From the NCBI GenBank assembly GCA_045578045.1, contig JAZNJM010000051.1:1-39476 (forward strand): DNA of 39,476 nt, written 5' to 3'. This document shows positions 1-7,212 of the stretch, piece after piece (the first letter of the stretch is position 1; each line of letters begins with the position of its first letter). The notes under the pieces were generated by a model. That model had not been told where the DNA came from and did no database searches. It saw only the letters and a list, made by a program, of their open reading frames with translations. The position numbers were made by a program, and so were the translations under genes. Source of the stretch: SIG653 sp045578045 (GTDB lineage Bacteria; Bacillota; Clostridia; Oscillospirales; CAG-382).

Positions 1-448
1 TTTGAGAGTAGTGTAAATTTATAGGTAAATAAAACAATCCAAAAAGATTGATTTCAATACTACTTGTTTGAGAGTAGTGTAAATTTATAGGTAAATAAAA
101 CATTCTGAGCAAAAGCAGGGAATTGTTTTAGGTTTGAGAGTAGTGTAAATTTATAGGTAAATAAAACTTTTATGTTTTTAAAGAGGATCTTTAGATGTTT
201 GAGAGTAGTGTAAATTTATAGGTAAATAAAACTTGACAAAGAGTTTGAGCTTAAAATAGGCTGTTTGAGAGTAGTGTAAATTTATAGGTAAATAAAACTT
301 TCGAGGACGCCAATTTCAGCCTTGAAACGTTTGAGAGTAGTGTAAATTTATAGGTAAATAAAACCGTATATTTAGCTATGATTCAATGGAATTAGTTTGA
401 GAGTAGTGTAAATTTATAGGTATCATCTTTTCATATAACTAAATAAAA
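1..448 (+). CRISPR. CRISPR array, type II-like 36-bp repeat, 3' end
   Basis: Seven copies of a 36-bp repeat starting GTTTGAGAGTAG and ending TAAATAAAAC. Copies lie at 1-35 (first base outside the window), 66-101, 132-167, 197-232, 263-298, 329-364 and 395 onward. The five complete inner copies are identical. The six spacers are 29-30 bp and all different. Repeat length, the GTTTGAGAG start, the AAAC end and 30-bp spacers fit type II (Cas9) arrays, where this is the crRNA-sense strand. The last copy matches for 27 bases, then is interrupted by 19 bases (422-440) before AAATAAAA resumes at 441-448. A degenerate final repeat marks the leader-distal end, so leader and cas genes should lie to the left. 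No cas gene or anti-repeat is visible here. Subtype (II-A or II-C) is not decidable. Confidence 0.95.
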
Positions 449-451
449 AGT

Positions 452-506
452 CCCCTTGGCAGAGAGGAAGCAACAAACTTTCCAAAAATGCCAAGGGGTG
501 TTTTTT
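452..506. terminator. Bidirectional hairpin terminator between CRISPR array and nagB
   Basis: A perfect 10-bp stem (CCCCTTGGCA at 452-461 with its complement at 489-498) carries a 27-nt loop, within which GGAAG and CTTTCC can pair further. On the plus strand it is followed by TGTTTTTT, on the minus strand by ACTTTTTATTT. It can therefore end both the CRISPR transcript and the convergent nagB transcript. Confidence 0.85.
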
Positions 507-529
507 ATATATTTTATATATATTATTTT

Positions 530-609
530 AAGGGGATTATATAATATTTAGGTTTAAAGGTGATTATTCAATATTTAAGTTTAAATTTGATTGTGCAATA
601 GTTAAGGGG
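530..609. repeat. Three degenerate 27-bp tandem units
   Basis: Units at about 530-555, 556-582 and 583-609 share the pattern GATTAT..AATATTTA.GTTTAAA with several mismatches. They fill the space between the terminator and the nagB stop codon. No function is evident; local replication slippage is the simplest explanation. Confidence 0.5.
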
Positions 610-611
610 AA

Positions 612-1334
612 TTATTTAATAAGTTCAGCAGCTTCTTCGTCAATATAGAATTCAACATCTGGGTGAAGCTGGAGAATAGAAGCAGGAACTTCGGGTGTAA
701 CGTCTCCGAATATTGTTTTCTTAACTATTTCTGCTTTTGCTTTTCCGAGAGCGATAATTATAATGCTCTTAGCGTTCATAACGGTTTTTATACCCATTGT
801 TACAGCGTGAGTTGGAACGTCATCAATGGAAGCAAAGAAACGTTTGTTTGCTTCTCTTGTTGATTCTGTAAGCTCAACCATATGAGTGATAGAACCGAAA
901 GGCGTTCCTGGTTCGTTAAATCCGATATGACCGTTATTTCCGATACCTAAAAGCTGAATATCAATTCCGCCTGCTGCTTCGATTGCCTTATCATAAGCTG
1001 CTGCTGTTTCGGCAGATGTGTCGAGACCAGAGGGAACGTTTGTTTTGCTTATGTCTATATCAACCTTTGAAAAAAGGTTTGTGTTCATAAAATAGCGGTA
1101 TGATTGGTCGTGAGAACCGTCAAGACCAACGTATTCATCAAGGTTGAAGGTTGTTACGTCTTTAAAAGAAATTTTTCCTTCTTTGTTGAGCTTTGCAAGT
1201 TCACCGTATAAATCCAACGGAGTTGAACCCGTTGCGTAACCCAAAATTGCATCAGGTTTTTTTGAAAGAAGCTCAACGTATCTCTGAGCAGCTTTTTTTG
1301 CAATGTTTTCTCTTGAATCGATAATAATTTTCAT
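612..1334 (-). CDS. nagB: Glucosamine-6-phosphate deaminase
   Basis: Converts glucosamine-6-phosphate to fructose-6-phosphate and ammonia in the cytosol, linking amino-sugar breakdown to glycolysis. At 240 residues it has the family length. Visible motifs are the phosphate-binding loop GYATGSTPLDLYGEL (32-46), NLDEYVGL (64-71, with the conserved Asp66) and GIGNNGHIGFNEPG (130-143, with His136 and Glu141). The frame is open upstream to a TTG at 1427, but that TTG is the -35 hexamer of its own promoter. The true start is the ATG at 1334, which has GGAGG 14 nt upstream, a rather long spacing. It is a single-gene unit on the minus strand, ending at the terminator shared with the CRISPR array. The namZ and MFS genes 30 kb away may feed the same pathway. 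Confidence 0.95.
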   Translation of the reverse strand: MKIIIDSRENIAKKAAQRYVELLSKKPDAILGYATGSTPLDLYGELAKLNKEGKISFKDVTTFNLDEYVGLDGSHDQSYRYFMNTNLFSKVDIDISKTNVPSGLDTSAETAAAYDKAIEAAGGIDIQLLGIGNNGHIGFNEPGTPFGSITHMVELTESTREANKRFFASIDDVPTHAVTMGIKTVMNAKSIIIIALGKAKAEIVKKTIFGDVTPEVPASILQLHPDVEFYIDEEAAELIK

Positions 1335-1398
1335 AGCTGAATAACTGTCCTCCAAATTTGATTTTTTATAATTATTATTAAATAGCTTTGCTTTGGTT

Positions 1399-1427
1399 AT
1401 GATATCATTAACCACTGTTTTTGTCAA
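1399..1427 (-). promoter_or_regulatory. Sigma-A promoter of nagB
   Basis: Read on the minus strand: TTGACA (1427-1422), 17-bp spacer, TATCAT (1404-1399). The predicted leader to the ATG at 1334 is about 57 nt. It stands back to back with the promoter at 1455-1482; the two -35 boxes are 27 bp apart. Confidence 0.75.
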
Positions 1428-1454
1428 GCGTTTTTTGTTTTTTTAGAAAAAGTA

Positions 1455-1482
1455 TTGACATATTTTTATTTTAATGTAAAAT
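1455..1482 (+). promoter_or_regulatory. Sigma-A promoter of the PHP phosphatase-proC unit
   Basis: TTGACA (1455-1460), 16-bp spacer, TAAAAT (1477-1482). A strong AAGGGGGTG ribosome binding site follows at 1493-1501. Confidence 0.7.
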
Positions 1483-1508
1483 ACTTTATTAAAAGGGGGT
1501 GTTTAGCT

Positions 1509-2324
1509 TTGACAGATATTAAGGAAGAAATGACAGTTTATTTTTCTGATTTTCACATACATACAAATTTTTCCTTTGACAGCAAAGAAAAAATAGAAAA
1601 CGTTTGTGTTTACGCGTTCAATTCGGGGCTTTCATCTATCGCAATTACGAATCATTATGACCACGATGGAATTGAAGAAGGATTATACAGCGAATATCTT
1701 TTTGAAAAAGACAGAGAAAACATTTTAGAAGCGAAAGAAAAATGGAAAGATTCTCTTTCTGTTTACTATGGAATAGAAATAGGTCAGCCTCACACAATGA
1801 CGGAAAAGAAAATTGCTAAAATTGAAAATATGGGGTTTGAGTTTATAATAGGTTCTCTTCATAATATGAAAAACTGTTTCGATTTTTATTATCTTGATTA
1901 TAAAAAAACCTCACCTATGTATGACAAAGGGATATACAAAAAATATATAAAAGAGCTTTCAGAAATTGCAGATTGTTCTTTTATTGACACAATAGGGCAT
2001 ATAACTTACCCCGAAAGATATATGAAAGAAGCCGGAAAAGAGTTTATATATGAAGAGTTTGAAGAAGATTTTGGAACTCTTTTCGAAAAAATGGCAAAGA
2101 ATAAAATTGCCCTTGAATTAAACACTTCGGGGTTAAGACAAGGACTTTTTCACACAATGCCAAAGGTTGAGCTTTTAGAGTTGTATAAAAAATTCGGCGG
2201 GGAATATATAACAATAGGTTCCGACTCCCACGAGGCAAAATTTGTTGGAGTTGGAATTAAAGAAACGTATAAAAAGGCTTTTGAAATTGGAAATTTTAAA
2301 GTTAATCAAATAAGAAAAAAGTGA
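1509..2324 (+). CDS. PHP-domain phosphatase, histidinol-phosphatase (HisJ/HisK) type
   Basis: A 271-residue metal-dependent phosphoesterase of the PHP superfamily. In order it shows SDFHIHTNFSFDS (HxH at 16-18), ITNHYDHDG (His49), YGIEIG (Glu90), GSLHNM (His118), DTIGHITY and a C-terminal TIGSDSHEAKFVG. Together these form the usual trinuclear metal site. Family members hydrolyse L-histidinol phosphate, but no his genes are nearby, so the substrate is unproven. The chosen start is TTG at 1509, 9 nt after GGGGG; ATG at 1530 (264 residues) is an alternative with a weaker AAGGA. It is the first gene of a run with proC (48-bp gap). The frame also reaches a TTG at 1455, but that lies in the -35 box. 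Confidence 0.85.
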   Translation: MTDIKEEMTVYFSDFHIHTNFSFDSKEKIENVCVYAFNSGLSSIAITNHYDHDGIEEGLYSEYLFEKDRENILEAKEKWKDSLSVYYGIEIGQPHTMTEKKIAKIENMGFEFIIGSLHNMKNCFDFYYLDYKKTSPMYDKGIYKKYIKELSEIADCSFIDTIGHITYPERYMKEAGKEFIYEEFEEDFGTLFEKMAKNKIALELNTSGLRQGLFHTMPKVELLELYKKFGGEYITIGSDSHEAKFVGVGIKETYKKAFEIGNFKVNQIRKK

Positions 2325-2372
2325 AATATTAATCTTTTGGAATTATTTATAAAGGATAAGAGGTAGAACTAT

Positions 2373-3188
2373 ATGAAAAATGTAAAAGAAAAAATTTGTT
2401 TTATTGGCGGCGGAAATATGGGAGAAGCCATTATAAAAGGACTTGTTAAACAAAAGCTATGTGAACCAAAAAACGTTTTTCTTTATGAAATAGATAAAAC
2501 GAAGCACGAAAAATTCAAGAAGCTGTCTATAAACATAGTTGAAAACGCAAAAGACGGTATTGAAAACGCCGATTTTGTTCTCTTGGCGTTAAAGCCTAAC
2601 GTTATAAGAGGTTTTCTTGAAGAAAACAAGGATTTTCTTTCGGGAAAAATAATAATTTCTATTGCCGCTTCTGTTCCTCTTAGTCTTATATGCGAAGTTT
2701 TGGGGGAACAAACTCCCGCTGTCAGAATAATGCCAAACACTCCAATGCTTGTTGGAAAGGGGGCGGCGGCTATTTCTGTAAATGAAAACGTTTCTAAAAA
2801 GGATTTTCAATACGTTTGCAGACTTTTTTCGGGGATTTCTCTTTTGTCTGTTCTTGAAGAAGAGTCTATGAATAAGGTCATTTCTGTAAACGGTTCTTCT
2901 CCTGCATACGTTTATTCGTTTATCAGAGCTATGCTTAAAGGCGCGGAAGAACAGGGAATAAACGAAAAACAAGCTCTTCCACTAATTTTAAGAACCATAG
3001 AAGGAGCTGTCAGAATGGTTGAAAAATCAGACGTTTCCATTGATACTCTTATCGACCGCGTTTGCTCACCGGGTGGCACAACTCTTGCGGCAATGAAGGT
3101 TCTTTCTGAAAAAGGCTTTGAGGACATAGTTTCAGAAGCTATGAACGCTTGTACAAAAAGAGCAGACGAGATTACGGACGAGCTGTAA
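2373..3188 (+). CDS. proC: Pyrroline-5-carboxylate reductase
   Basis: Catalyses the last step of proline synthesis, reduction of 1-pyrroline-5-carboxylate with NAD(P)H. The 271 residues match the family length. A Rossmann glycine loop IGGGNMGEAI lies at 11-20, the conserved MPNTPMLVGKGA at 120-131, the GSSPAYVYSF helix of the dimer domain at 174-183, and the ProC signature CSPGGTTLAAMKVL at 231-244. The ATG at 2373 has AAGAGGT upstream. It lies 48 bp after the PHP phosphatase and 47 bp before a membrane protein gene, probably in one transcript. No proA or proB is in the window. Confidence 0.95.
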   Translation: MKNVKEKICFIGGGNMGEAIIKGLVKQKLCEPKNVFLYEIDKTKHEKFKKLSINIVENAKDGIENADFVLLALKPNVIRGFLEENKDFLSGKIIISIAASVPLSLICEVLGEQTPAVRIMPNTPMLVGKGAAAISVNENVSKKDFQYVCRLFSGISLLSVLEEESMNKVISVNGSSPAYVYSFIRAMLKGAEEQGINEKQALPLILRTIEGAVRMVEKSDVSIDTLIDRVCSPGGTTLAAMKVLSEKGFEDIVSEAMNACTKRADEITDEL

Positions 3189-3235
3189 TAAATTTCTTTG
3201 AATATGCATATATTGTCCCAAAAGGGGGACTTTAT

Positions 3236-3982
3236 ATGGAACAGAATAATTTGAAAAATAATCAGAATTGTCAGAATACTTTTAACGTTTTTGAAAATAC
3301 GGCTGATTTTGGAATTGAAAATAAATCAGAATGTAAAGCGGTTGTTCCTTTAGGCTTTGAAAACGAAAAAAAGAATGAATCTTCAAAAACGAATTTCAAA
3401 GAATCTATAAAAAACGCTTTTGAAGCTGTGAATGATGAAAAAAAGATAAGGTATCGAAAAAAATCTGCTTCGCATATATTGTTTGTGAAAGCCTATTTAC
3501 TTTTTTTCTTTCTTGGAGCTTGTTTTTATGCTTCGGGAAAGTTTGGAATGAGAGAGCTTTCAGAAAAGATTTTCGGAGAGCTTTCTATTAAAACGGACGG
3601 TTTTTCAGATTTTTGCGTTCGTTTTTCTCCCTTGCTTTTTGGCTCTTTTTTCGTTTATTCTTCGGGATTTACCATTTATGCAACGTTGCTTTCGGCTTTA
3701 TATTCCGTTTCGTCTTTTTTCCTTTGCGGAGCTGTTGCTTGTGAAGCCGTTTTTCAAATGGGGGTTTCGTTAGAATCCTTGGGTGTTTTGCTTTTAATTG
3801 GTTTGTTTTGCGGAGAATGTATTTTGTTTTGCTCTGTAACGAGAGGGATTTCTGAAATTGCTTCTGAGGGAATATCTAAACTAAGTATTCAAGATGGGAT
3901 TCTTTATTCCGTTTTATATATGTTTACAGTTGCTTTGAATTATTATCTGCTTATGCTTATCTGCTTTTTAATTAAGGCGTGA
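3236..3982 (+). CDS. Polytopic membrane protein of unknown function
   Basis: I do not recognise this family. The 248-residue protein has a hydrophilic Asn/Lys/Glu-rich N-terminal part (1-75, predicted cytosolic) and then about five hydrophobic segments (roughly 80-98, 128-150, 152-175, 180-200 and 222-246). The topology vaguely recalls SpoIIM-like proteins, but no diagnostic motif supports that name. The start at 3236 is supported by AAAGGGGGAC 6 nt upstream; the frame is open further upstream but without a binding site. It is the last gene of the PHP phosphatase-proC run. Its stop codon (TGA followed in frame by TAA) lies within a 25-bp tandem duplication. Confidence 0.75.
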   Translation: MEQNNLKNNQNCQNTFNVFENTADFGIENKSECKAVVPLGFENEKKNESSKTNFKESIKNAFEAVNDEKKIRYRKKSASHILFVKAYLLFFFLGACFYASGKFGMRELSEKIFGELSIKTDGFSDFCVRFSPLLFGSFFVYSSGFTIYATLLSALYSVSSFFLCGAVACEAVFQMGVSLESLGVLLLIGLFCGECILFCSVTRGISEIASEGISKLSIQDGILYSVLYMFTVALNYYLLMLICFLIKA

Positions 3983-4022
3983 TAAATTGCTTCAAAATAA
4001 GGCGTGATAAATTGCTTCAAAA
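3973..4022. repeat. 25-bp tandem duplication over the end of the membrane protein gene
   Basis: Two identical adjacent 25-bp copies, 3973-3997 and 3998-4022, starting TAAGGCGTGATAAATTG. The first copy contains the last codons and the TGA stop of the upstream gene; the second repeats them in non-coding DNA. Perfect identity suggests a recent slippage event. Confidence 0.9.
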
Positions 4023-4073
4023 ACGAAAAACAAAGGTTCAAGGACGAGTTTTTAAAACAGTTACATATTATTA

Positions 4074-4102
4074 TTGATTTTTTCAAAAAAATATGGTAAA
4101 AT
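4074..4102 (+). promoter_or_regulatory. Probable sigma-A promoter of the DUF624-like gene
   Basis: TTGATT (4074-4079), 17-bp spacer, TAAAAT (4097-4102). The leader to the TTG start at 4205 would be about 95 nt; I see no recognised riboswitch in it. Confidence 0.55.
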
Positions 4103-4204
4103 TACAATTCAGTATATTTTAATCTGCGGAATTTGTTTGTTTTGGCTCTGTTTGTTTTGTGCTGAGCTGAAAAAAGTTTTTTAAGACTGAAAGAGGTATA
4201 AAAA

Positions 4205-5200
4205 TTGGGAAAGCTGTTTGACTTTTTTTCTCCAACGAAAAATAAAAAAGATACGGGTATTACCAAAAAAGAAAAACTTGTTGATGAAAAATTTTCAACA
4301 AAATCTTTTTTTAAGCTCTTAAAAAATAAGATTGGTAATCTTGTTACTCTTAACGTTGTTTTAACGTTGTTTCTCATACCTATTATTACGTTTTTCCTTG
4401 GAATTTCGGGTTCGTATTCCTATTACGAAAGAACGCCTGAAAGTAATTTGTTTTTGGTTCTTGACGGTATTTCCAAGTACGAAGAGGGGGCGCATATGAA
4501 CGTTCTTCTCAACGTTTTCGGAGATACGAGTCTCATTTCAAGAAATTCTGTTACAACCATCTGGCTTGAACGCTCTATTTTTCTTGAATTTTTACTCTTT
4601 GGAATGGCAAACGTTGGTTTTGCATACGTTTTGAGGGAAATTGTTCGTTGTAATCCCGTTTTTGTTATTGGTGATTTTTTCAGAACTATAAAGAAAAATC
4701 TTAAACAGGCTTTAATTTTTGGGGCATTGGATTTTGGCGCTATTGCTTTGCTTATATACGATTTATATGCATATAACGTCAATGCGTCTGAGTGGATATA
4801 TCTGATGTTTTTCTACGTTTCCGTTCTTATGGTGCTTGTTTATTTCATTATGAGAACGTATATTTATCAGATGATAGTAACCTTTGACCTTCCCATTAAA
4901 AAACTTATAAAAAATGCTTTCTTGTTTACTTTTATCGGTCTTAAACGTAATTTTGTCGGTTTGATTGGGGTTGCGGTTGTTGTTGTTCTGAATTATCTGC
5001 TTTTGTCTCTCACGTTTACCTTTTCCGTTTCACTTATACTCCCCTTTGTTTTAACAACGGGAATTTGCGGACTTATTTCCGTTTATTGCGCTTATCCGTT
5101 GATTAAAAAGCATATGATTGATCCATATTATGAAAGTATTGGAAAAACGGAAGATGACGAAGACGAAGATGAAGAACCTGTTTTTGTTGATCGAGGTTGA
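4205..5200 (+). CDS. DUF624 (YesL)-like membrane protein
   Basis: A 331-residue membrane protein with about six hydrophobic segments (near 46-67, 122-143, 160-185, 196-215, 250-270 and 275-300). The stretch FVIGDFFRTIKKNLKQA after the second segment resembles the D.FF...K.NFKQA motif of DUF624/YesL proteins, which are often found in sugar-use operons but have no defined activity. The C-terminal 16 residues are highly acidic (EDDEDEDEE). The start is a TTG at 4205, 5 nt after AAAGAGGT, so a non-ATG start is well supported. It has its own promoter and runs into the aspartate aminotransferase gene 50 bp downstream. Family assignment is by pattern only. Confidence 0.65.
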   Translation: MGKLFDFFSPTKNKKDTGITKKEKLVDEKFSTKSFFKLLKNKIGNLVTLNVVLTLFLIPIITFFLGISGSYSYYERTPESNLFLVLDGISKYEEGAHMNVLLNVFGDTSLISRNSVTTIWLERSIFLEFLLFGMANVGFAYVLREIVRCNPVFVIGDFFRTIKKNLKQALIFGALDFGAIALLIYDLYAYNVNASEWIYLMFFYVSVLMVLVYFIMRTYIYQMIVTFDLPIKKLIKNAFLFTFIGLKRNFVGLIGVAVVVVLNYLLLSLTFTFSVSLILPFVLTTGICGLISVYCAYPLIKKHMIDPYYESIGKTEDDEDEDEEPVFVDRG

Positions 5201-5250
5201 TTTATATTATATCAACATTGAAAATTAGATTGGAAAAAATGAAAGGCGTT

Positions 5251-6501
5251 ATGCGTTTTATGGAAGATTTTGTTATATTAAAAGATAAATACGAAAAAAT
5301 AAAAAGCGAAAATTTAAAGCTCGATATGTCAAGAGGTAAACCCGCCCCCGCACAGCTTGATACGGTCAATCCGTTACTGACGGCTATTTCTTCGGGAGAA
5401 GAATGTATTTCTTTTGGTGTTGACTGTCGAAATTACGGCGGTGTTGATGGGCTTCCGCAAATAAAGTCTCTTTTTGCAGATATGCTTGAAATAGACGAAA
5501 AAGAGCTTATAGTCAGCGGAAATTCAAGTCTTAATATTATGTTTGATACAATTTCCAGAGCTATGATTTTTGGAACGTATGAAGGTGCAACGCCTTGGCT
5601 TAATGTGGGTAAGATTTCTTTTTTGTGTCCTGCTCCCGGATATGACAGACATTTTGCTATATGCGAAACCTTTGGAATTAATATGATAACCGTTCCATAC
5701 AAGGAAGACGGTCCTGATATGGATTTTATCGAAAATGCTGTTTCGAAAGATGAAAGCATAAAGGGTATATGGTGCGTTCCAAAATATTCAAACCCAACGG
5801 GAATTACATATTCTGATGAGGTTGTTCGCCGTTTTGCCGCTTTGAAACCCGCCGCAAAGGATTTCAGAGTTTTTTGGGATAATGCATACGTTGTTCACGA
5901 TTTATATGATGGCGGAGAAAAACTTCTCAACGTTTTTGAAGAAGCTAAAAAACAAGGAACGGAAGATATGTTCTATATGTTTGCCTCAACTTCAAAAATT
6001 TCTTTTGCAGGTTCGGGAATTGCTGTTTTTGCCTCTTCAAGAAAGAACGTTGAACACGCTTTATCGAAAATTAAATTCCAAACGATAGGTCCTGATAAAA
6101 TAAATCAGCTTCGCCATATGAAGCTATATCCAAACCTTGAAGCTGTTAAAGAACAGATGGAAAAACACGCTTCTATAATCAGACCTAAATTTGATATGGT
6201 TCTTGAAGCCTTTGAGAAAGAATTTTCAGATATTGAAGGCGTTTGGTGGTCTAAGCCAAAGGGCGGTTATTTCGTTAGCCTTAATCTTCCGGCGGGAAAG
6301 GCAAAAAAAGCGGTTTCTCTTGCAAAAGAAGCGGGACTTGTTTTAACCCCTGCCGGAGCATCTTTCCCCTACGGAAAAGATCCGTTGGATTCAAATATAA
6401 GAATTGCTCCAACGTATCCAACCACAGATGAGCTTAAAAAAGCGTTAGAGCTTCTTTGTGTTGTTGTTAAACTTGTTTGCCGCGAAGAATATGAAAAATA
6501 A
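5251..6501 (+). CDS. Aspartate aminotransferase, subgroup Ic (PF12897 type)
   Basis: A PLP-dependent fold-type I transaminase, probably interconverting aspartate and glutamate with their oxoacids. The early motif LDMSRGKPAPAQLD is diagnostic for the Corynebacterium-type subgroup Ic. The cofactor lysine is Lys249 in FASTSKISFAG. VPKYSNPTG is the usual substrate and cofactor contact, and SFPYGKDPLDSNIRIAPTYP closes the active site. The start is ambiguous: ATG at 5251 sits 4 nt after AAAGG and gives 416 residues; ATG at 5260 or 5239 is possible. The gene overlaps the next one by 11 bp, so the two are probably co-translated. Confidence 0.88.
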   Translation: MRFMEDFVILKDKYEKIKSENLKLDMSRGKPAPAQLDTVNPLLTAISSGEECISFGVDCRNYGGVDGLPQIKSLFADMLEIDEKELIVSGNSSLNIMFDTISRAMIFGTYEGATPWLNVGKISFLCPAPGYDRHFAICETFGINMITVPYKEDGPDMDFIENAVSKDESIKGIWCVPKYSNPTGITYSDEVVRRFAALKPAAKDFRVFWDNAYVVHDLYDGGEKLLNVFEEAKKQGTEDMFYMFASTSKISFAGSGIAVFASSRKNVEHALSKIKFQTIGPDKINQLRHMKLYPNLEAVKEQMEKHASIIRPKFDMVLEAFEKEFSDIEGVWWSKPKGGYFVSLNLPAGKAKKAVSLAKEAGLVLTPAGASFPYGKDPLDSNIRIAPTYPTTDELKKALELLCVVVKLVCREEYEK

Positions 6502-7093
6502 ATCTAAAAAAAGTTTTATTATCAAGGGAATAATTGCAATTGCTTCTGTTTTGGCTGTTGTTTTAATTGCATACGTTGTTTTAACCTTGCTCGCTCCAAA
6601 GGTCGATTTTACGAAAAAACAAGATGATATTTTCTATTTTCCCGTTGATTTCAGCGAAAATATTTTTGAAGATATTGTTTATATGAGCAAAAACAGAGAA
6701 GTCCGATTCGATTATTATGGAGTTGCTATTTATATTAACGAGGAAAACTATTCCGAACAAACTAAAGAAGCAAAGTTTTTTTATGATTATTTCAAAAGGG
6801 TAATAAACGGGGACGCTGAAAGATATAAAGATTTTTTTGCTGAGAGCTTTTTTTCAAGACATTCAATTCCAAAGAGCTTCACTATGCAAAAAATATATGA
6901 TATTGAGGTTTCCGCAATGACTTCTGATATTGAAGACGGCGTTGCATATGAAACGTATAAAGTCAGCTATAAAATATACGAAAACAACGGAACCTTTCGT
7001 GCGGACGTTTCAAGCGGAGAATCAAAACCCGTTGCAATTAAGGTGCAAAAGGGAACGGAATTGAAAATTGTTTCAATTATTCCGATTTTATAA
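6491..7093 (+). CDS. Membrane-anchored exported protein, unknown
   Basis: Not recognised. The 200 residues begin with a Lys-rich N-terminus (KNKSKKS), then one hydrophobic helix (about 9-34) and an outside domain of about 165 residues with mixed alpha/beta character and no cysteines. This suggests a single-pass protein with its domain outside the cell, or a poorly cleaved signal peptide. The start ATG at 6491 lies inside the end of the aminotransferase gene, with only a weak GAAGAA binding site, so translation is likely coupled. A hairpin terminator follows after about 55 bp. Confidence 0.7.
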   Translation: MKNKSKKSFIIKGIIAIASVLAVVLIAYVVLTLLAPKVDFTKKQDDIFYFPVDFSENIFEDIVYMSKNREVRFDYYGVAIYINEENYSEQTKEAKFFYDYFKRVINGDAERYKDFFAESFFSRHSIPKSFTMQKIYDIEVSAMTSDIEDGVAYETYKVSYKIYENNGTFRADVSSGESKPVAIKVQKGTELKIVSIIPIL

Positions 7094-7147
7094 AATATGA
7101 ATAGTTGATTTTGATAATTGTGAATTATAAATAAGGATTATCTGGTG

Positions 7148-7172
7148 AAACGGCGTTTTTCGCCGTTTTCAT
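7148..7172 (+). terminator. Hairpin terminator
   Basis: An 8-bp stem AAACGGCG (7148-7155) and CGCCGTTT (7161-7168) with a TTTTT loop, followed by TCATTCTTT. The T-run is imperfect, so read-through into the U32 genes is possible. Confidence 0.6.
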
Positions 7173-7212
7173 TCTTTAAAGGTTTTTTCTATCTTTAATA
7201 TTTGGAGAGGTT

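Noticed and set aside
1..448. Type V or type I reading of the CRISPR repeat
   Set aside because: The repeat lacks the conserved 3' hairpin of Cas12a repeats and the GAAAC-type end of type I repeats; length and ends fit type II better.
423..530. Possible tracrRNA between array and nagB
   Set aside because: No stretch there is complementary to the CRISPR repeat; the hairpin is a plain bidirectional terminator.
1335..1427. N-terminal extension of nagB to a TTG at 1427
   Set aside because: That TTG is part of the -35 box TTGACA of the nagB promoter; homologs begin at MKIIIDS-like sequence.
1455..1508. N-terminal extension of the PHP phosphatase to a TTG at 1455
   Set aside because: The TTG is the -35 hexamer of the promoter; the ribosome binding site lies at 1493-1501.
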